DNA of 64,000 nucleotides from CAWGYQ01 sp963817395 (GTDB taxonomy: Bacteria; Acidobacteriota; Vicinamibacteria; Vicinamibacterales; CAVPJW01): NCBI GenBank assembly GCA_963817395.1, contig CAWFOC010000004.1:804166-868165 (forward strand). Direction: 5' to 3'. This document shows positions 46,669 through 55,916 of the stretch, in pieces (within the stretch, counting starts at the first letter, position 1; each line of letters begins with the position of its first letter). Made by a program: the position numbers and the translations under genes. Under the pieces are notes generated by a model, which ran no database searches, was not told the origin of the DNA, and was given only the letters and a program-made list of their open reading frames with translations.

Positions 46669-47361
46669 TCATCGCGGCGGAGCCGGCTCCTGGAGCTTGT
46701 AGCCGAACTGCTTGACGGTGACGATGGCCTGCTGCAACATCGGCAGCTTCTCACGCAGCCGCCGCACGTGGACGTCGACCGTGCGAGTGCCGCCGGTATA
46801 CCGGTAACCCCAGACATCCGACAGCAGCAGGTCGCGCGACAGCAGCCGACCGCGGTGGCGCAAGAAATATTCGAGCAACGTAAATTCCTTGGCCGTGAGC
46901 TGCACGTCCTTGTGATGGTCGGTGACGATGTGCCGGTCGGTGTCCAGAACAACCGTGCCGTAGCGAATCAGCGCCGAGGAATCGGCGGAACGTCCCGCCC
47001 GGCGGAGCAGCGCACGGACCCGCGCCACCAGCTCGTTCGGGCTGAACGGCTTGGTCAGATAGTCGTCAGCGCCGAGCTCCAGGCCGCCGATGCGGTCGGA
47101 CTCCTCGGCTTTGGCCGTCACCATGATGATTGGCACGGCGGCGGTGGTCCGGTCGCTGCGAAGAGCCCGGCAGATATCGAAGCCGTCTACGTCCGGCAGC
47201 ATGAGATCGAGAACGAGAATGTCGGGGGGGCGCCGTCGCACCTGCGCGACAACGTCGCGGCCGGAGTGGACGACATCGGTCGTGTAGCCGGCCTTCTGCA
47301 GGTACCGGTCGATGAGGGCCGCGATATCAGCGTCGTCTTCGACGACAAGCGCGCGTGGCAT
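46669..47361 (-). CDS. phoB: PhoB-like phosphate response regulator
   Basis: The 230-residue OmpR-family regulator has a receiver (ALVVEDDADIAAL; phospho-acceptor ILVLDLMLPDVDG; YLTKPFSPNE) and a winged helix (LTAKEFTLLEYF; GGTRTVDVHVRRLREKL). ATG 47361 matches the family start better than the longer frame. Its partner kinase is encoded immediately downstream. The Pho assignment rests on PhoR-type architecture and the adjoining DUF47-pit operon. Confidence 0.88.
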   Translation of the reverse strand: MPRALVVEDDADIAALIDRYLQKAGYTTDVVHSGRDVVAQVRRRPPDILVLDLMLPDVDGFDICRALRSDRTTAAVPIIMVTAKAEESDRIGGLELGADDYLTKPFSPNELVARVRALLRRAGRSADSSALIRYGTVVLDTDRHIVTDHHKDVQLTAKEFTLLEYFLRHRGRLLSRDLLLSDVWGYRYTGGTRTVDVHVRRLREKLPMLQQAIVTVKQFGYKLQEPAPPR

Positions 47362-47395
47362 GAGGCTCAGGGCATCGCGGACATCGTGGTCCCAG

Positions 47396-48145
47396 TCAGC
47401 CGCCAACGGCACGGCCCGTCAGCCACCGGAGAGACGCTCCTCGGAGCGCGCGCCGAAGATCATCATCCGCCTGATAGGGCCTGTCGGGAATCACCCGCGC
47501 CTGGACTCGAAGATCGACCGTCCGACCAAGAAAAGGATCGGGCACGATCATCAACGTGTCGCCAGAGAGTATAAACCGGTGCTCCCGCTCGTCGTGCGAT
47601 TCCCTCCAGCCATTGCAGAAGACGAGCGACGCCAGGTCTGCCAGGCGGAGCAGGTCGTATGCGCGGTCGAACGAGCGGCGCGGCGCGCCAGTCCGGGCGC
47701 CGGCCGCGGCGAGCCACCGATCGCGCGTAGCGGTCAGGCGCTCAAAGAACGATGACCAGCCGGGCTCGCTCGCGAACCGCGCATAGATCGTGAGCGCATG
47801 CTGAGCGATGAGGGCGCCCGCAATGGGATCACACATCCCGAGTCGCGCCGCCGCGCGCGGCCACATCGCCTGGCGAATGGATTCGGGCGCCGTGACGAAG
47901 TCAGCCGGACGCCCGTCGGCCAGCACCGTGGGGCGCGGATCCGATTCGAGCCAGCCGTTGTCGTGCTGGCGCGTGGCATACAACAGGATCGACCGCCAGT
48001 CGCCCACCGCATCCGTGTCCCAGCGCTCGAGGATTTCAGCGGCCAGGGCCGCGTGATCAGGTTGAGTGATCAGCCATAGCTGCTCGCCCGCCGGTCGCAC
48101 AATCACGGCGGGATCATAGTCCCGCGCCGACCGGGTCTGTCTCAT
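47396..48145 (-). CDS. DUF3891 family protein
   Basis: The 249-residue cytoplasmic protein has the DUF3891 pattern: IVRPAGEQLWLITQPDHAALA near the N-terminus, TRQHDNGWLE and a mid-region AQHALTIYARF. The conserved His/Asp residues resemble an HD-like helical metal site, but no activity is established for the family. ATG 48145 fits the family N-terminus. It is 34 bases upstream of phoB and may be co-transcribed with it. Confidence 0.75.
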   Translation of the reverse strand: MRQTRSARDYDPAVIVRPAGEQLWLITQPDHAALAAEILERWDTDAVGDWRSILLYATRQHDNGWLESDPRPTVLADGRPADFVTAPESIRQAMWPRAAARLGMCDPIAGALIAQHALTIYARFASEPGWSSFFERLTATRDRWLAAAGARTGAPRRSFDRAYDLLRLADLASLVFCNGWRESHDEREHRFILSGDTLMIVPDPFLGRTVDLRVQARVIPDRPYQADDDLRRALRGASLRWLTGRAVGG

Positions 48146-48288
48146 CGACAGGACCAGCGGTTGAGCCAGGCCGAGGACACTCTGCGGCAACGATTCGCCA
48201 GATCAGCGCAAATCGCGCCAACTTTGCGTGCTGGCGGCTGAGCGTCCTGGCATCATCTTTGACGATGCTCTGGTCAAGGAGGCGGACC

Positions 48289-48825
48289 ATGCGGAACCTG
48301 ATTGCGGTTGCCATCGGCTCGCTGATCGTCGGCGTCACGCTCACTGCCCTCGACGCTGAGCCGATCGGTCGAGCGACCGGCTGAGTGCGAACTACCTCAG
48401 CGCGGAAGGCACGATGGTGGCCTGCGAGCCAGGCCAGCGCGCCATTGTGCGACGTCTCCAGAGCGTGGAAGCACGCGAACTGGTTGAATGCGTCACCGCG
48501 GATCCCCGACTCTACGAGCAGGGCACGGTGCTCGCGCCCACGCTTCTCGAGCCGAGGCGGAAGCGACATGCAGATCGTCCGGACCGGCACGACCGCCGTC
48601 GAGCGGGTCCCCGTGGTCGAGCGTCAGGTGATCTATCGCGACGCACCGGTTCGCCGAGACACGCCGAGGCGTTCGTGGCAGAAGAGCGCGCTCATCATCG
48701 GCGGATCGGCCGGGGCCGGCGCCGGAGTAGGCGCGGCCGTTGGCGGAAAGAAGGGCGCGCTCATCGGCGCGGCGATCGGAGGAGGAGCGGCGACGGTCTA
48801 CGACCAAATCACGCGGCGACGCTAG
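48289..48825 (+). CDS. Glycine-zipper envelope protein (two frameshifts)
   Basis: ATG 48289 opens with a signal-like helix (NLIAVAIGSLIVGVTLTALDA). After a shift near 48,360 the frame reads GTMVACEPGQRAIVRRLQSVE. After another near 48,565 it reads ERVPVVERQVIYRDAPV, then a glycine-zipper GGSAGAGAGVGAAVGGKKG and ends YDQITRRR. Joined length is ~178 residues. Glycine-zipper domains sit in or on membranes, but their role is unclear. Both breaks look like one-base indels. Confidence 0.6.
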
Positions 48826-48896
48826 CTGGTCACGGCCAAATGAGCCGTCACCGGCGGAGCGGACGGGAACGGGCGCGACCGGAAGTACCATAAGGC

Positions 48897-49933
48897 ATGC
48901 CCCGTTCCCGTTCGTTCGCTCTCATCCTGTCGTTCATCGGCCTGATCCTGTGTCGCGCTTCCGGCTGCTGCTCCGCAGTCAGGAGTCGACGGCCGCGGCC
49001 CACAGGTAGGCCAGCTCGTTCCAGACTTTGCGGGCCAGGATCAGACTGGCCGGAACCAGACGCGGGCGACGATTCTCGGTCCCAACGGCGCCGTCCTGGT
49101 CTTCCTGCGTTCGGCGGACTGGTGCCCGTATTGCCGCACGCAGCTCGTCGACCTTCAGCGCGGGTACGAGTCGCTTCGCGCCAAAGGCTTGGGGCTCGCG
49201 GCCATCAGCTACGATTCGCCGGCGGTTCTGACCGAGGCTGCGTCGCGGTTCGGCATTACCTTCCCGCTCATCTCCGATCCAGGGTCGGCCATCATCAAGC
49301 GCTACGGCCTGCTGAGCGAACAATACTCACCAGGAGATCGGGCCTACGGCGTACCGGATCCCGGCACCTTCGTGATCGATCGAACCGGCAAGGTCACCTC
49401 GCGGCATTTCGGTGATCGGTATCAGGATCGCGTGACGGTTGGAAGCCTGCTGGTCAGGATGGGCGCACCGGCTGGTGCCACGGGCAAGCCGATCATGGCG
49501 GACCATCTGCAGATGACGCCGTCGGCAAGCGCCAAGGTCGTCGCGCCGGGACAGAGATTTTCGCTCGTCCTCGACGTGACGCCCGCACCGCGCATCCACG
49601 TCTACGCACCCGGCAACGCCGACTACATCCCCATCAACTTGCGCGTGGCGCCGGTCCCGTTGCTCGAGCTTCACGAAGCCGAATACCCGCAGGGCGAGGA
49701 ATACCTGTTCGAACCGCTGAACGAGCGCGTGCAGGTCTACCAGAAGCCCTTTCGGCTCATTCAGGACGCCACCCTCGGCGCGACAGCGGAGGCGCAGGCG
49801 GCCATCAGTCGGGACGAGCGAGCTTCGAATCGAGGGCGAGGTCGAGTATCAGGCCTGCGACGAAAACGTGTGCTTTTCTCCCCGGACCGTGAAGGTCACC
49901 TGGACGGTCGCCGTGCAGGCGCCGGCGCGCTGA
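48897..49933 (+). CDS. Peroxiredoxin/thioredoxin-like protein fused to a DsbD-alpha-like domain (frameshifted)
   Basis: A signal peptide starts at ATG 48897 (SFALILSFIGLIL). After a one-base shift near 48,950 an AhpC/TSA domain follows with VLVFLRSADWCPYCRTQL, carrying a CPYC active site. After residue ~200 the chain continues as a beta domain (RFSLVLDVTPAPRIHVYAPG; EPLNERVQVYQKPF) and, past a second shift near 49,815, ends with EYQACDENVCFSPRTVKV. This resembles the DsbD N-terminal alpha domain with its redox Cys pair (C-DENV-C). It is probably a periplasmic thiol reductant of ~345 residues. Confidence 0.78.
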
Positions 49934-49987
49934 GACCACGGCACAGCACGGCCACGGCGACGAGCTCGAGGGCCCGAGCTCGACGAT

Positions 49988-51701
49988 TCAGTTCGTCCGC
50001 TCGACCGGTTCGTCGAACAGCTCGCGCTCGAGGCCCACGGTCTTCCACCCGGAGGCGTCCCGCCGGAAATACACGGTGATGGGCGCCATCCATTCCGGAT
50101 GGTCGGGATGCATCGCTGCTGATTCTCAGCGACGCGAACTCGCTGTCATGGAGCAAGGGCGGCACGAGGATGCCCGGAGTCGTGGACTGTGTCTCGTCGC
50201 CAATCGGCGTCGTGATTCCAGTGGCGTTGTCAAAGCCGGACCAGACATACCAGTACGACGAAGCAGGGGTGGCCACCCCGGCGTCGACGGCGGCATTCCG
50301 AAAGCTCAGCGAGCCGTCCGCGGCGAGAGAGAAATCCACCAGCGGATTCAGCTGATTGAGCCAGAGCCGGCACACCTTGTCGCGGCGCTCGATGAGCACA
50401 TCGGTGAGATAGTCGCTGACTGCCGGGTCGGTGAATTCTCCGACCCCCACGAGGGCGCGAATCGCGTCGTCAGAGAACGCCGCCACGCGGCGCGCAGCCC
50501 AGAAGAGGTCGTCCGCGCGGGCGTTCTCGTACGCCGGGTTCGGATAGTCCGGTTTCCACATCGCGGGTTGAAAGTAGTCGGATTCGATTCGCCCGGCCGC
50601 AGGCAGATCGGGGTACTTCACCTTGAGCCACGGCCGGACATACAGGCCCAGCGTGAGCATGGTCAGCAGCGTCGGGCGCCGCTCCCAGACGTACTCGTTT
50701 CCGGGCCGTCGGCTCTGGGCGGCAATGCTGCCGCTCCCGAGCGTGGACCCGAAATCGAGCAGGTGGTGCTTGACGATGCGACGGCCGCCGATGTCGACGA
50801 GTGCGTCGAATGAGTTGCTGCTGCGCCACTCGTCGTGATTGACCCAGGCGGCAAGCACGCGCATCCCGCGCAGTTCGCGGCGGTGTTCGTGAGGGAAGAT
50901 GTCGTTCGGGTCGTCCGACCGCGTGCCGTAATAGCGGAACGGCCCCAGCGGCTTGCCCGCGACCGCACGGCTGGCCACCAGACGGTACGATCCGTCGCTT
51001 TTCTGCGCGATGCGGCGGAACAACTCGTCCAGATCGCGCTGCTGGACATTGTGGACATGGCCGTCAGGTCGAGTGACCTGCGCGCCCGGTTCGATCAGCA
51101 GATCGCTCGGTCTGAGCGTGGTGAGGTAGTTTTCCGGAACGTAGTAGCCGAAGGCGTGGAAGATCTTGGTCGAGATCACCTCGGCGCCCGTCGCCATTTC
51201 TGGGTTCGTCGGCGGATCGAACTTCACGAAGTAGATCTGGCCGAGAGAGTCGCGAATGGTCATGCCGGGCGAGATCCCCTCGTTCTTGCCTGAGATGACC
51301 GTCAATTGTCCTGGAGCCGGACCGGTGCCGGTATCGGGTCCCCTGACCAGCTCCTCGAGCGTCATGGGACGCATGCCGAGTCGATTGGTGAACCAGCTCG
51401 AGTCGGGGACCTCGTCGAGCGTGTTGAGATTCATGGCCCGCCGCGGTGTGCGGTCGCCGGCGGTGCCGAAACTGTTCTCGAAGAAGTCGAACGAGTCGCT
51501 GACGTCCCACGCCTGGACCATGGAGGCGTCTTCCGTTTCAGGGTCGCGCGCGATGGGGTCGTCAAGATAGAAGCGGGGCGTGTTGGCGCGGGCGCCATCG
51601 CCCGCGGCCATGAGCAGCGCCACGCAAAGTACGGCAAGAAGCGCGCTTGCGTGCGCCGCGCGTCGTGTGCACCGGCTTTCGTTCGGCTCGGGCCTGCTCA
51701 T
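49988..51701 (-). CDS. Secreted FYxDDP/DFG family protein, copy 1 (frameshift near the C-terminus)
   Basis: This ~571-residue protein of no family I recognise has a signal peptide (ALLAVLCVALLMAAG). After it come PRFYLDDPI, LDEVPDSSWFTNR, YFVKFDPPTNPEMATGAE with Lys160, RYYGTRSDDPNDIFPHEHRREL, the WVNHDEWRSSN stretch and HLLDFGSTLGS with Asp316. The K, HD...N and DFG order resembles a kinase-like fold, an inference untested here. The frame breaks near 50,110. Beyond it HPDHPEWMAPITVYF and WKTVGLERE continue the family C-terminus to TGA 49988. It overlaps no neighbour and lies eight bases after the barrel gene. Two paralogues lie at 54.2 and 57.2 kb. Confidence 0.75.
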
Positions 51702-51709
51702 GTCGATGT

Positions 51710-52915
51710 TCAAAATACCGGTCCGAACTTGAAGAACACCTGGGTGCCCTCCTGGGCGCCGGTGGCGATGTCCACGCGGAAGAAGACCGCCTTGGACGTG
51801 CTCAGCCGGAAACCGATGCCCACGGCCGATTCGAGATCCTGCAGGTCGAGATGCCGATAGTCGTTGGTGACCTTCCCGGCATCCATGAACAGTGCCATGT
51901 CGAGGCCCGACAACACTTCCCAGCGGTACTCGGCGTTCAGGACGAGCGCGTTCTCGTCGCGATAGCGGAACTCGTTCAGGCTGCGCACCGTATAGGCGCC
52001 GCCGATCGTGGGCAGCATGTAGAACGGAATCGAATTGCCCGGCGCATTGTTCGTCATCATGACCAGGCCGCGCAGCACGAAGACGCGCTTCTTGTCGAAC
52101 ACCGGGACGAAATGCAATGCCTGAGCGGTGAAGCGGTTGAACGTGTAGCGGTGGAAGTCCTGGTCCTTCAGATTGGCGAAGTCGACTCGATAGTGCACGC
52201 CGCTTCGAGCATTCCTCGGCTCATCCCGAGAATCGACGTCCACGAAGAACGACATGTGGCGGAAGTCTGGCTGATCCGCCAGGCCAGGAGCCGTCGTGTC
52301 GTCGAAGATCTGCTCGATGGAAGGCATCGCGGTATCGGTGCCCGGGTCGATGTTCACGTTCAGCACGCCCAGCTGGATGCCGGTGCTCATCCAGGAGATG
52401 GGCCTGAAGCCGACGGTCCCCATGTACCCGAGGCCCTCATAAAGATAGTTGCTTCGGTTCCCTTCCAGCGAGTCGCTGCCGATCCCGAAGTAGTCTTCCT
52501 GGGGACTGTGCTGGGCCCTTACATGGAGGCCGAAGAGCAGTCGATCCTGGTACACGCTCGGAAAGTCGATCTGGGCTTCGGCGAGCCTGTAGCCCTTCGC
52601 CGTGAAGGCCGTAGAGGTCTTGAAGAGGCCCTGAGTTTCGAAGAGATGAACGCGGAAGCCGACGCCGACGGCGAATCCTGATCCGGTGGAGAGGCCACCG
52701 AAGCGGGGGTAGAACCCGTTGCCGTTGATCAGTCGCTCGGCCAGACGGCCGCGTTTGGCATGGAGCAGGAGGCGTTCGATGCGCCCCGGCTTGTAGGGCT
52801 CGAGCTGCTGGGCCTTCTCCTGGCGGAGCTGTTCAAGCGCCTGCTCCCGGGTGTCTTGAGCCCTGGCAGGGACGGCGGCCAGCAGGAGGGCCGCCATCGC
52901 GACCACGCGACGCAT
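51710..52915 (-). CDS. Short BamA/Omp85-like outer-membrane barrel, copy 1
   Basis: The 401-residue protein has a signal peptide (VVAMAALLLAAVPARAQ). A short helical segment rich in Gln/Glu/Lys (EQLRQEKAQQLEPYKPG) follows where POTRA domains would be expected. The remaining ~340 residues show the surface-antigen (Bac_surface_Ag) pattern with FYPRFGGLSTGSGFAVGVGF, QHSPQEDYFGIGSDS, YMLPTIGGAYTVRSL and a terminal Phe. It is an outer-membrane beta-barrel lacking POTRA domains. It is divergent from copy 2 and precedes its secreted partner gene. Confidence 0.82.
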   Translation of the reverse strand: MRRVVAMAALLLAAVPARAQDTREQALEQLRQEKAQQLEPYKPGRIERLLLHAKRGRLAERLINGNGFYPRFGGLSTGSGFAVGVGFRVHLFETQGLFKTSTAFTAKGYRLAEAQIDFPSVYQDRLLFGLHVRAQHSPQEDYFGIGSDSLEGNRSNYLYEGLGYMGTVGFRPISWMSTGIQLGVLNVNIDPGTDTAMPSIEQIFDDTTAPGLADQPDFRHMSFFVDVDSRDEPRNARSGVHYRVDFANLKDQDFHRYTFNRFTAQALHFVPVFDKKRVFVLRGLVMMTNNAPGNSIPFYMLPTIGGAYTVRSLNEFRYRDENALVLNAEYRWEVLSGLDMALFMDAGKVTNDYRHLDLQDLESAVGIGFRLSTSKAVFFRVDIATGAQEGTQVFFKFGPVF

Positions 52916-53041
52916 CAGTGACGACTGTAATTGAGCGGGCCGACGCCCTGCAAGCGCGGTGTTCGCTGGCTTGACACATGTGGACAGGCCCGCGTACGCT
53001 TTCCTGTTTTCATGTCGTTTTTCGTGTCCCTGGGAGGTTTG
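52916..53041. promoter_or_regulatory. Divergent intergenic region between barrel copies 1 and 2
   Basis: These 126 bases separate two divergently transcribed barrel genes and must hold both promoters. GGGAGG at 53032-53037 is a likely ribosome-binding site for ATG 53042. No clear -10/-35 pair was recognised. Confidence 0.4.
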
Positions 53042-54259
53042 ATGATTCGCTGGGGCCCGCTCGGGCTCAGCGTCGCCCTAATCCTCGCCATACCGCTCCC
53101 GGCCGCCCACGCACAATCGCGACAGGAGGAAATCGCGCAGGAGCGCCAGAAGAAAGCCGAGGCGCTTCAGCCACCCTCGCGAAACGTGTTTGAAAGCATC
53201 ATGTTCGCCATCGAGGACGACATGATCCCCGAGCGGATTCTGAATCCGACGCGGAACTTTTATCCGCAGATCGGGGGCCTGGGCGAGGGGGCCGGCTTCG
53301 GCGCAGGTCCGGGCTACCGGTTTCTGATTGACGCCGTGGATTTTCGGGTGTCATCGGCATATTCCTTCGTCAAGGACTACTGGTTCGCCGAGGCGCGGGC
53401 GCTCTTTCCCCACCTCGCCAACGATTGGCTGGTTGCGGAGTTTCGCGCCCGGCGCCGCTCGGCGCCTCAGGAAGATTTCTACGGTGTGGGCCCCGATTCG
53501 TCCGTTGACGATCGGTCGAATTTCGGCCTGCACGAAACGCTCGTCAGCGGGGCGGTGGCGCTGCAGCCCATCTCGCGGTTCCTCCTGGGGGGCCGCGTCG
53601 AGTACATCAACCCCAACATCGGGTCGGGTACCGACCCGGCCTTTCCCTCGACCGACGAGATCTTCACGCCCGCCGATACGCCCGGGCTCGACGAGCAGCC
53701 CGAGTTCGTCCACACGCAGGGCTTCATCACATTCGATTACGGCGACCCTCCGCTCAATCCGGTCTTTGGCGGCCGCTACACCGTGACCGTGAACCGGTAT
53801 CAGGATCGGGACCTCGATGGGTACTCATTCAACCGGATCGACGTGGATCTACGACAGTACATCCCGTTCCTGCTGCGGAGCCACGTGATCGCCCTGCGAG
53901 GGTACCTGGCGGTGTCGAATCCGGACGAGGGTCACGAGGTGCCGTTCTACCTCCAGCCGATGCTCGGTGGCGCCTACTCGGCCCGCGGCTTCCGCTCGTT
54001 CCGCTTTCGCGATCGCAATCTGCTGCTCCTGCAGGCAGAGTATCGGTGGGACATCAACGCGCTCATGACCGGGGCGCTCTTCTGCGACGCCGGCAAAGTG
54101 GCGCGGCGACAGAAGGACCTCGACTTCGAGGATATGAAAAGCGACTGTGGCTTCGGTGTCCGGTTCGGTACGAGGCAGGGTGTCAAGATGCGGCTCGATC
54201 TGGCGCTGGGAAGCGGCGAGGGCACTCGCTTTCTCTGGAGATTCGACAATGTGTTTTAG
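53042..54259 (+). CDS. Short BamA/Omp85-like outer-membrane barrel, copy 2
   Basis: The 405-residue paralogue of copy 1 has a signal peptide (LGLSVALILAIPLPAAHAQ), a short helical linker (QERQKKAEALQPPSRN) and a barrel with FYPQIGGLGEGAGFGAGPGY, RSAPQEDFYGVGPDSS, YLQPMLGGAYSARGF and terminal DNVF. The RGFRSFRFRD stretch is the conserved VRGF/Y-like loop-6 element of the Omp85 superfamily. No POTRA repeats are present. The last codons overlap the start of the next gene by 11 bases. ATG 53012 in the same frame is an alternative start. Confidence 0.84.
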   Translation: MIRWGPLGLSVALILAIPLPAAHAQSRQEEIAQERQKKAEALQPPSRNVFESIMFAIEDDMIPERILNPTRNFYPQIGGLGEGAGFGAGPGYRFLIDAVDFRVSSAYSFVKDYWFAEARALFPHLANDWLVAEFRARRRSAPQEDFYGVGPDSSVDDRSNFGLHETLVSGAVALQPISRFLLGGRVEYINPNIGSGTDPAFPSTDEIFTPADTPGLDEQPEFVHTQGFITFDYGDPPLNPVFGGRYTVTVNRYQDRDLDGYSFNRIDVDLRQYIPFLLRSHVIALRGYLAVSNPDEGHEVPFYLQPMLGGAYSARGFRSFRFRDRNLLLLQAEYRWDINALMTGALFCDAGKVARRQKDLDFEDMKSDCGFGVRFGTRQGVKMRLDLALGSGEGTRFLWRFDNVF

Positions 54260-55916
54260 GCGCCGGCTGAACCTGACGTCCGCGCGCGTTGTGGTGGGTG
54301 CCGCCCTCCTTGGACTGTCGCTCGCCCCCATCCTGTCCGGCGCGGCGCCAAAGTTCTATCCCGACGACCCTATTCCGGTCGACCGGGATACGCTGCTCGA
54401 TGCCACGGGGGCCCGGCCCACGGAGCTCAGCCAGGGATATGACTTTCTCGAGAACACCTATGCCTCGCCGGGCAACGCCAGCCCAATTCGGGCGCTGAAC
54501 GTGAATACGATTGATGAGGTCCCGGATTCGAGCTGGTTCACCAACCGCATCGGCCACCGGCCGATGTCGCTGGACGAGATTGCTCGCGGCCCGGACAAGT
54601 TCGAGAATCTGAATATCGTCGAGTGGGTGGCCGTCGCCGGCAAGCCCACCGGGTTCCAGCCGGGCTTCCGGGCCATGGATGCGCGGAATCCCGGACAGCT
54701 TTATCAACTCGAAGTCGATCCGCCGTCGAATCCGGAGTTGGCTTCCGGCGCCGAGATGATCGGTACCGCCGCCTATCACGCGCTCGGCTACAACGTCGTC
54801 GACAACTACGTCGTGTACGTCGACCGCGCGCAGGTGACCATTGCACCCAACGCAACCATCAAAGACGTGCGGGGCCGCCGGCCGTACAAGAAACGCGACC
54901 TCGATGACGTTTTCAAGCTGAGCGCACGCACGAAGGACGGCCGGTATCGTTTTCTGGCCAGCCGGTTCGCCGAAGGTGAACCGCTCGGCAATTTCAAGTA
55001 CTACGGCACGCGCAGCGATGATCCCAACGACATCTATCTACACGAGCACCGCCGCGAGCTCAGAGCCAATCGTGTGTTTTCGGCCTGGCTGAATCACGAT
55101 GATTCCCGCGCGATCAATACGCTTGACATGCTCTTGACCGACGGGGCCAAGAAATACGTCAAGCACTACATGTTCGACTTCGGGTCGACCTTGGGAAGTG
55201 CCACGCGATTCGGCAACGTCCCCCGCGCGGGTCACGAATACATGCTCGAGAGGAACCCGAGCCTGAAACGGCTGGGCACACTGGGCCTCTACGTCAGCCC
55301 GTGGCAGCGTCTCGACTATCCCGAGATGCCGCCGGCGGTGGGCCGGTTTCAAGGCGACTACTTCGACCCGCCCGCCTGGCGCGCCGAATATCCCAACCGC
55401 GCCTTCATGAACATGCGCGACGACGACGCCTTCTGGGGCGCTCGACGTGTCGCCGCCTTCTCGGACGAGGCGATTCGCACGATTGTCCAGAAGGCCCAGT
55501 TTTCCGATCCGAACGCCACCGACTACATGACGGGCGTGCTCATCAAGCGGCGCGACAAGATTGCGCAGGTCTGGCTGAACGCCATCAACCCCGTGGTCGA
55601 CGTGAGCCTGAGCGCCGACGGGGTTCTGACCTTCGAGAATGCCGCGGTGGCGGCGAAAGCGGCCACGCCCGGTTCAGGCTACGGCCTGACGTGGTCGCGG
55701 CTCGACAACAGCCTCGGCACCAGAGAGGCCGTCGGCCCCGAAACGACTGTGCCAGAAGCCCGTGCGACCGCGCCCGCCGATCTCCTCCGAAGCGAGTACA
55801 TCGCCGTCACGGTTCGAAGCCTCCATCCCGAGCACCCGGCCTGGGCTCGGCCGACCCACGTCTATTTCCACCGCCAGGCGGATGGATGGAAGACGGTGGG
55901 CGTCGAACGTGAGTGA
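54249..55916 (+). CDS. Secreted FYPDDP/DFG family protein, copy 2
   Basis: The intact 555-residue paralogue has a signal peptide (VVVGAALLGLSLAPILSGA), then PKFYPDDPI, IDEVPDSSWFTNR, LYQLEVDPPSNPELASGAE, NFKYYGTRSDDPND, LNHDDSRAINTLD (His283, Asp284, Asn290) and HYMFDFGSTLGS (Asp310). At the place of copy 1's Lys160 it has Glu155. The C-terminus repeats HPEHPAWARPTHVYF and WKTVGVERE. ATG 54249 lies inside the last codons of the barrel gene, an 11-base overlap. It is probably periplasmic and possibly handles barrel-associated substrates. Confidence 0.8.
   Translation: MCFRRRLNLTSARVVVGAALLGLSLAPILSGAAPKFYPDDPIPVDRDTLLDATGARPTELSQGYDFLENTYASPGNASPIRALNVNTIDEVPDSSWFTNRIGHRPMSLDEIARGPDKFENLNIVEWVAVAGKPTGFQPGFRAMDARNPGQLYQLEVDPPSNPELASGAEMIGTAAYHALGYNVVDNYVVYVDRAQVTIAPNATIKDVRGRRPYKKRDLDDVFKLSARTKDGRYRFLASRFAEGEPLGNFKYYGTRSDDPNDIYLHEHRRELRANRVFSAWLNHDDSRAINTLDMLLTDGAKKYVKHYMFDFGSTLGSATRFGNVPRAGHEYMLERNPSLKRLGTLGLYVSPWQRLDYPEMPPAVGRFQGDYFDPPAWRAEYPNRAFMNMRDDDAFWGARRVAAFSDEAIRTIVQKAQFSDPNATDYMTGVLIKRRDKIAQVWLNAINPVVDVSLSADGVLTFENAAVAAKAATPGSGYGLTWSRLDNSLGTREAVGPETTVPEARATAPADLLRSEYIAVTVRSLHPEHPAWARPTHVYFHRQADGWKTVGVERE

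Noticed and set aside
46657..46952. Extended N-terminus upstream of the histidine kinase in the same frame
   Set aside because: This stretch is the out-of-frame reading of phoB. The first kinase helix starts at ATG 46652.
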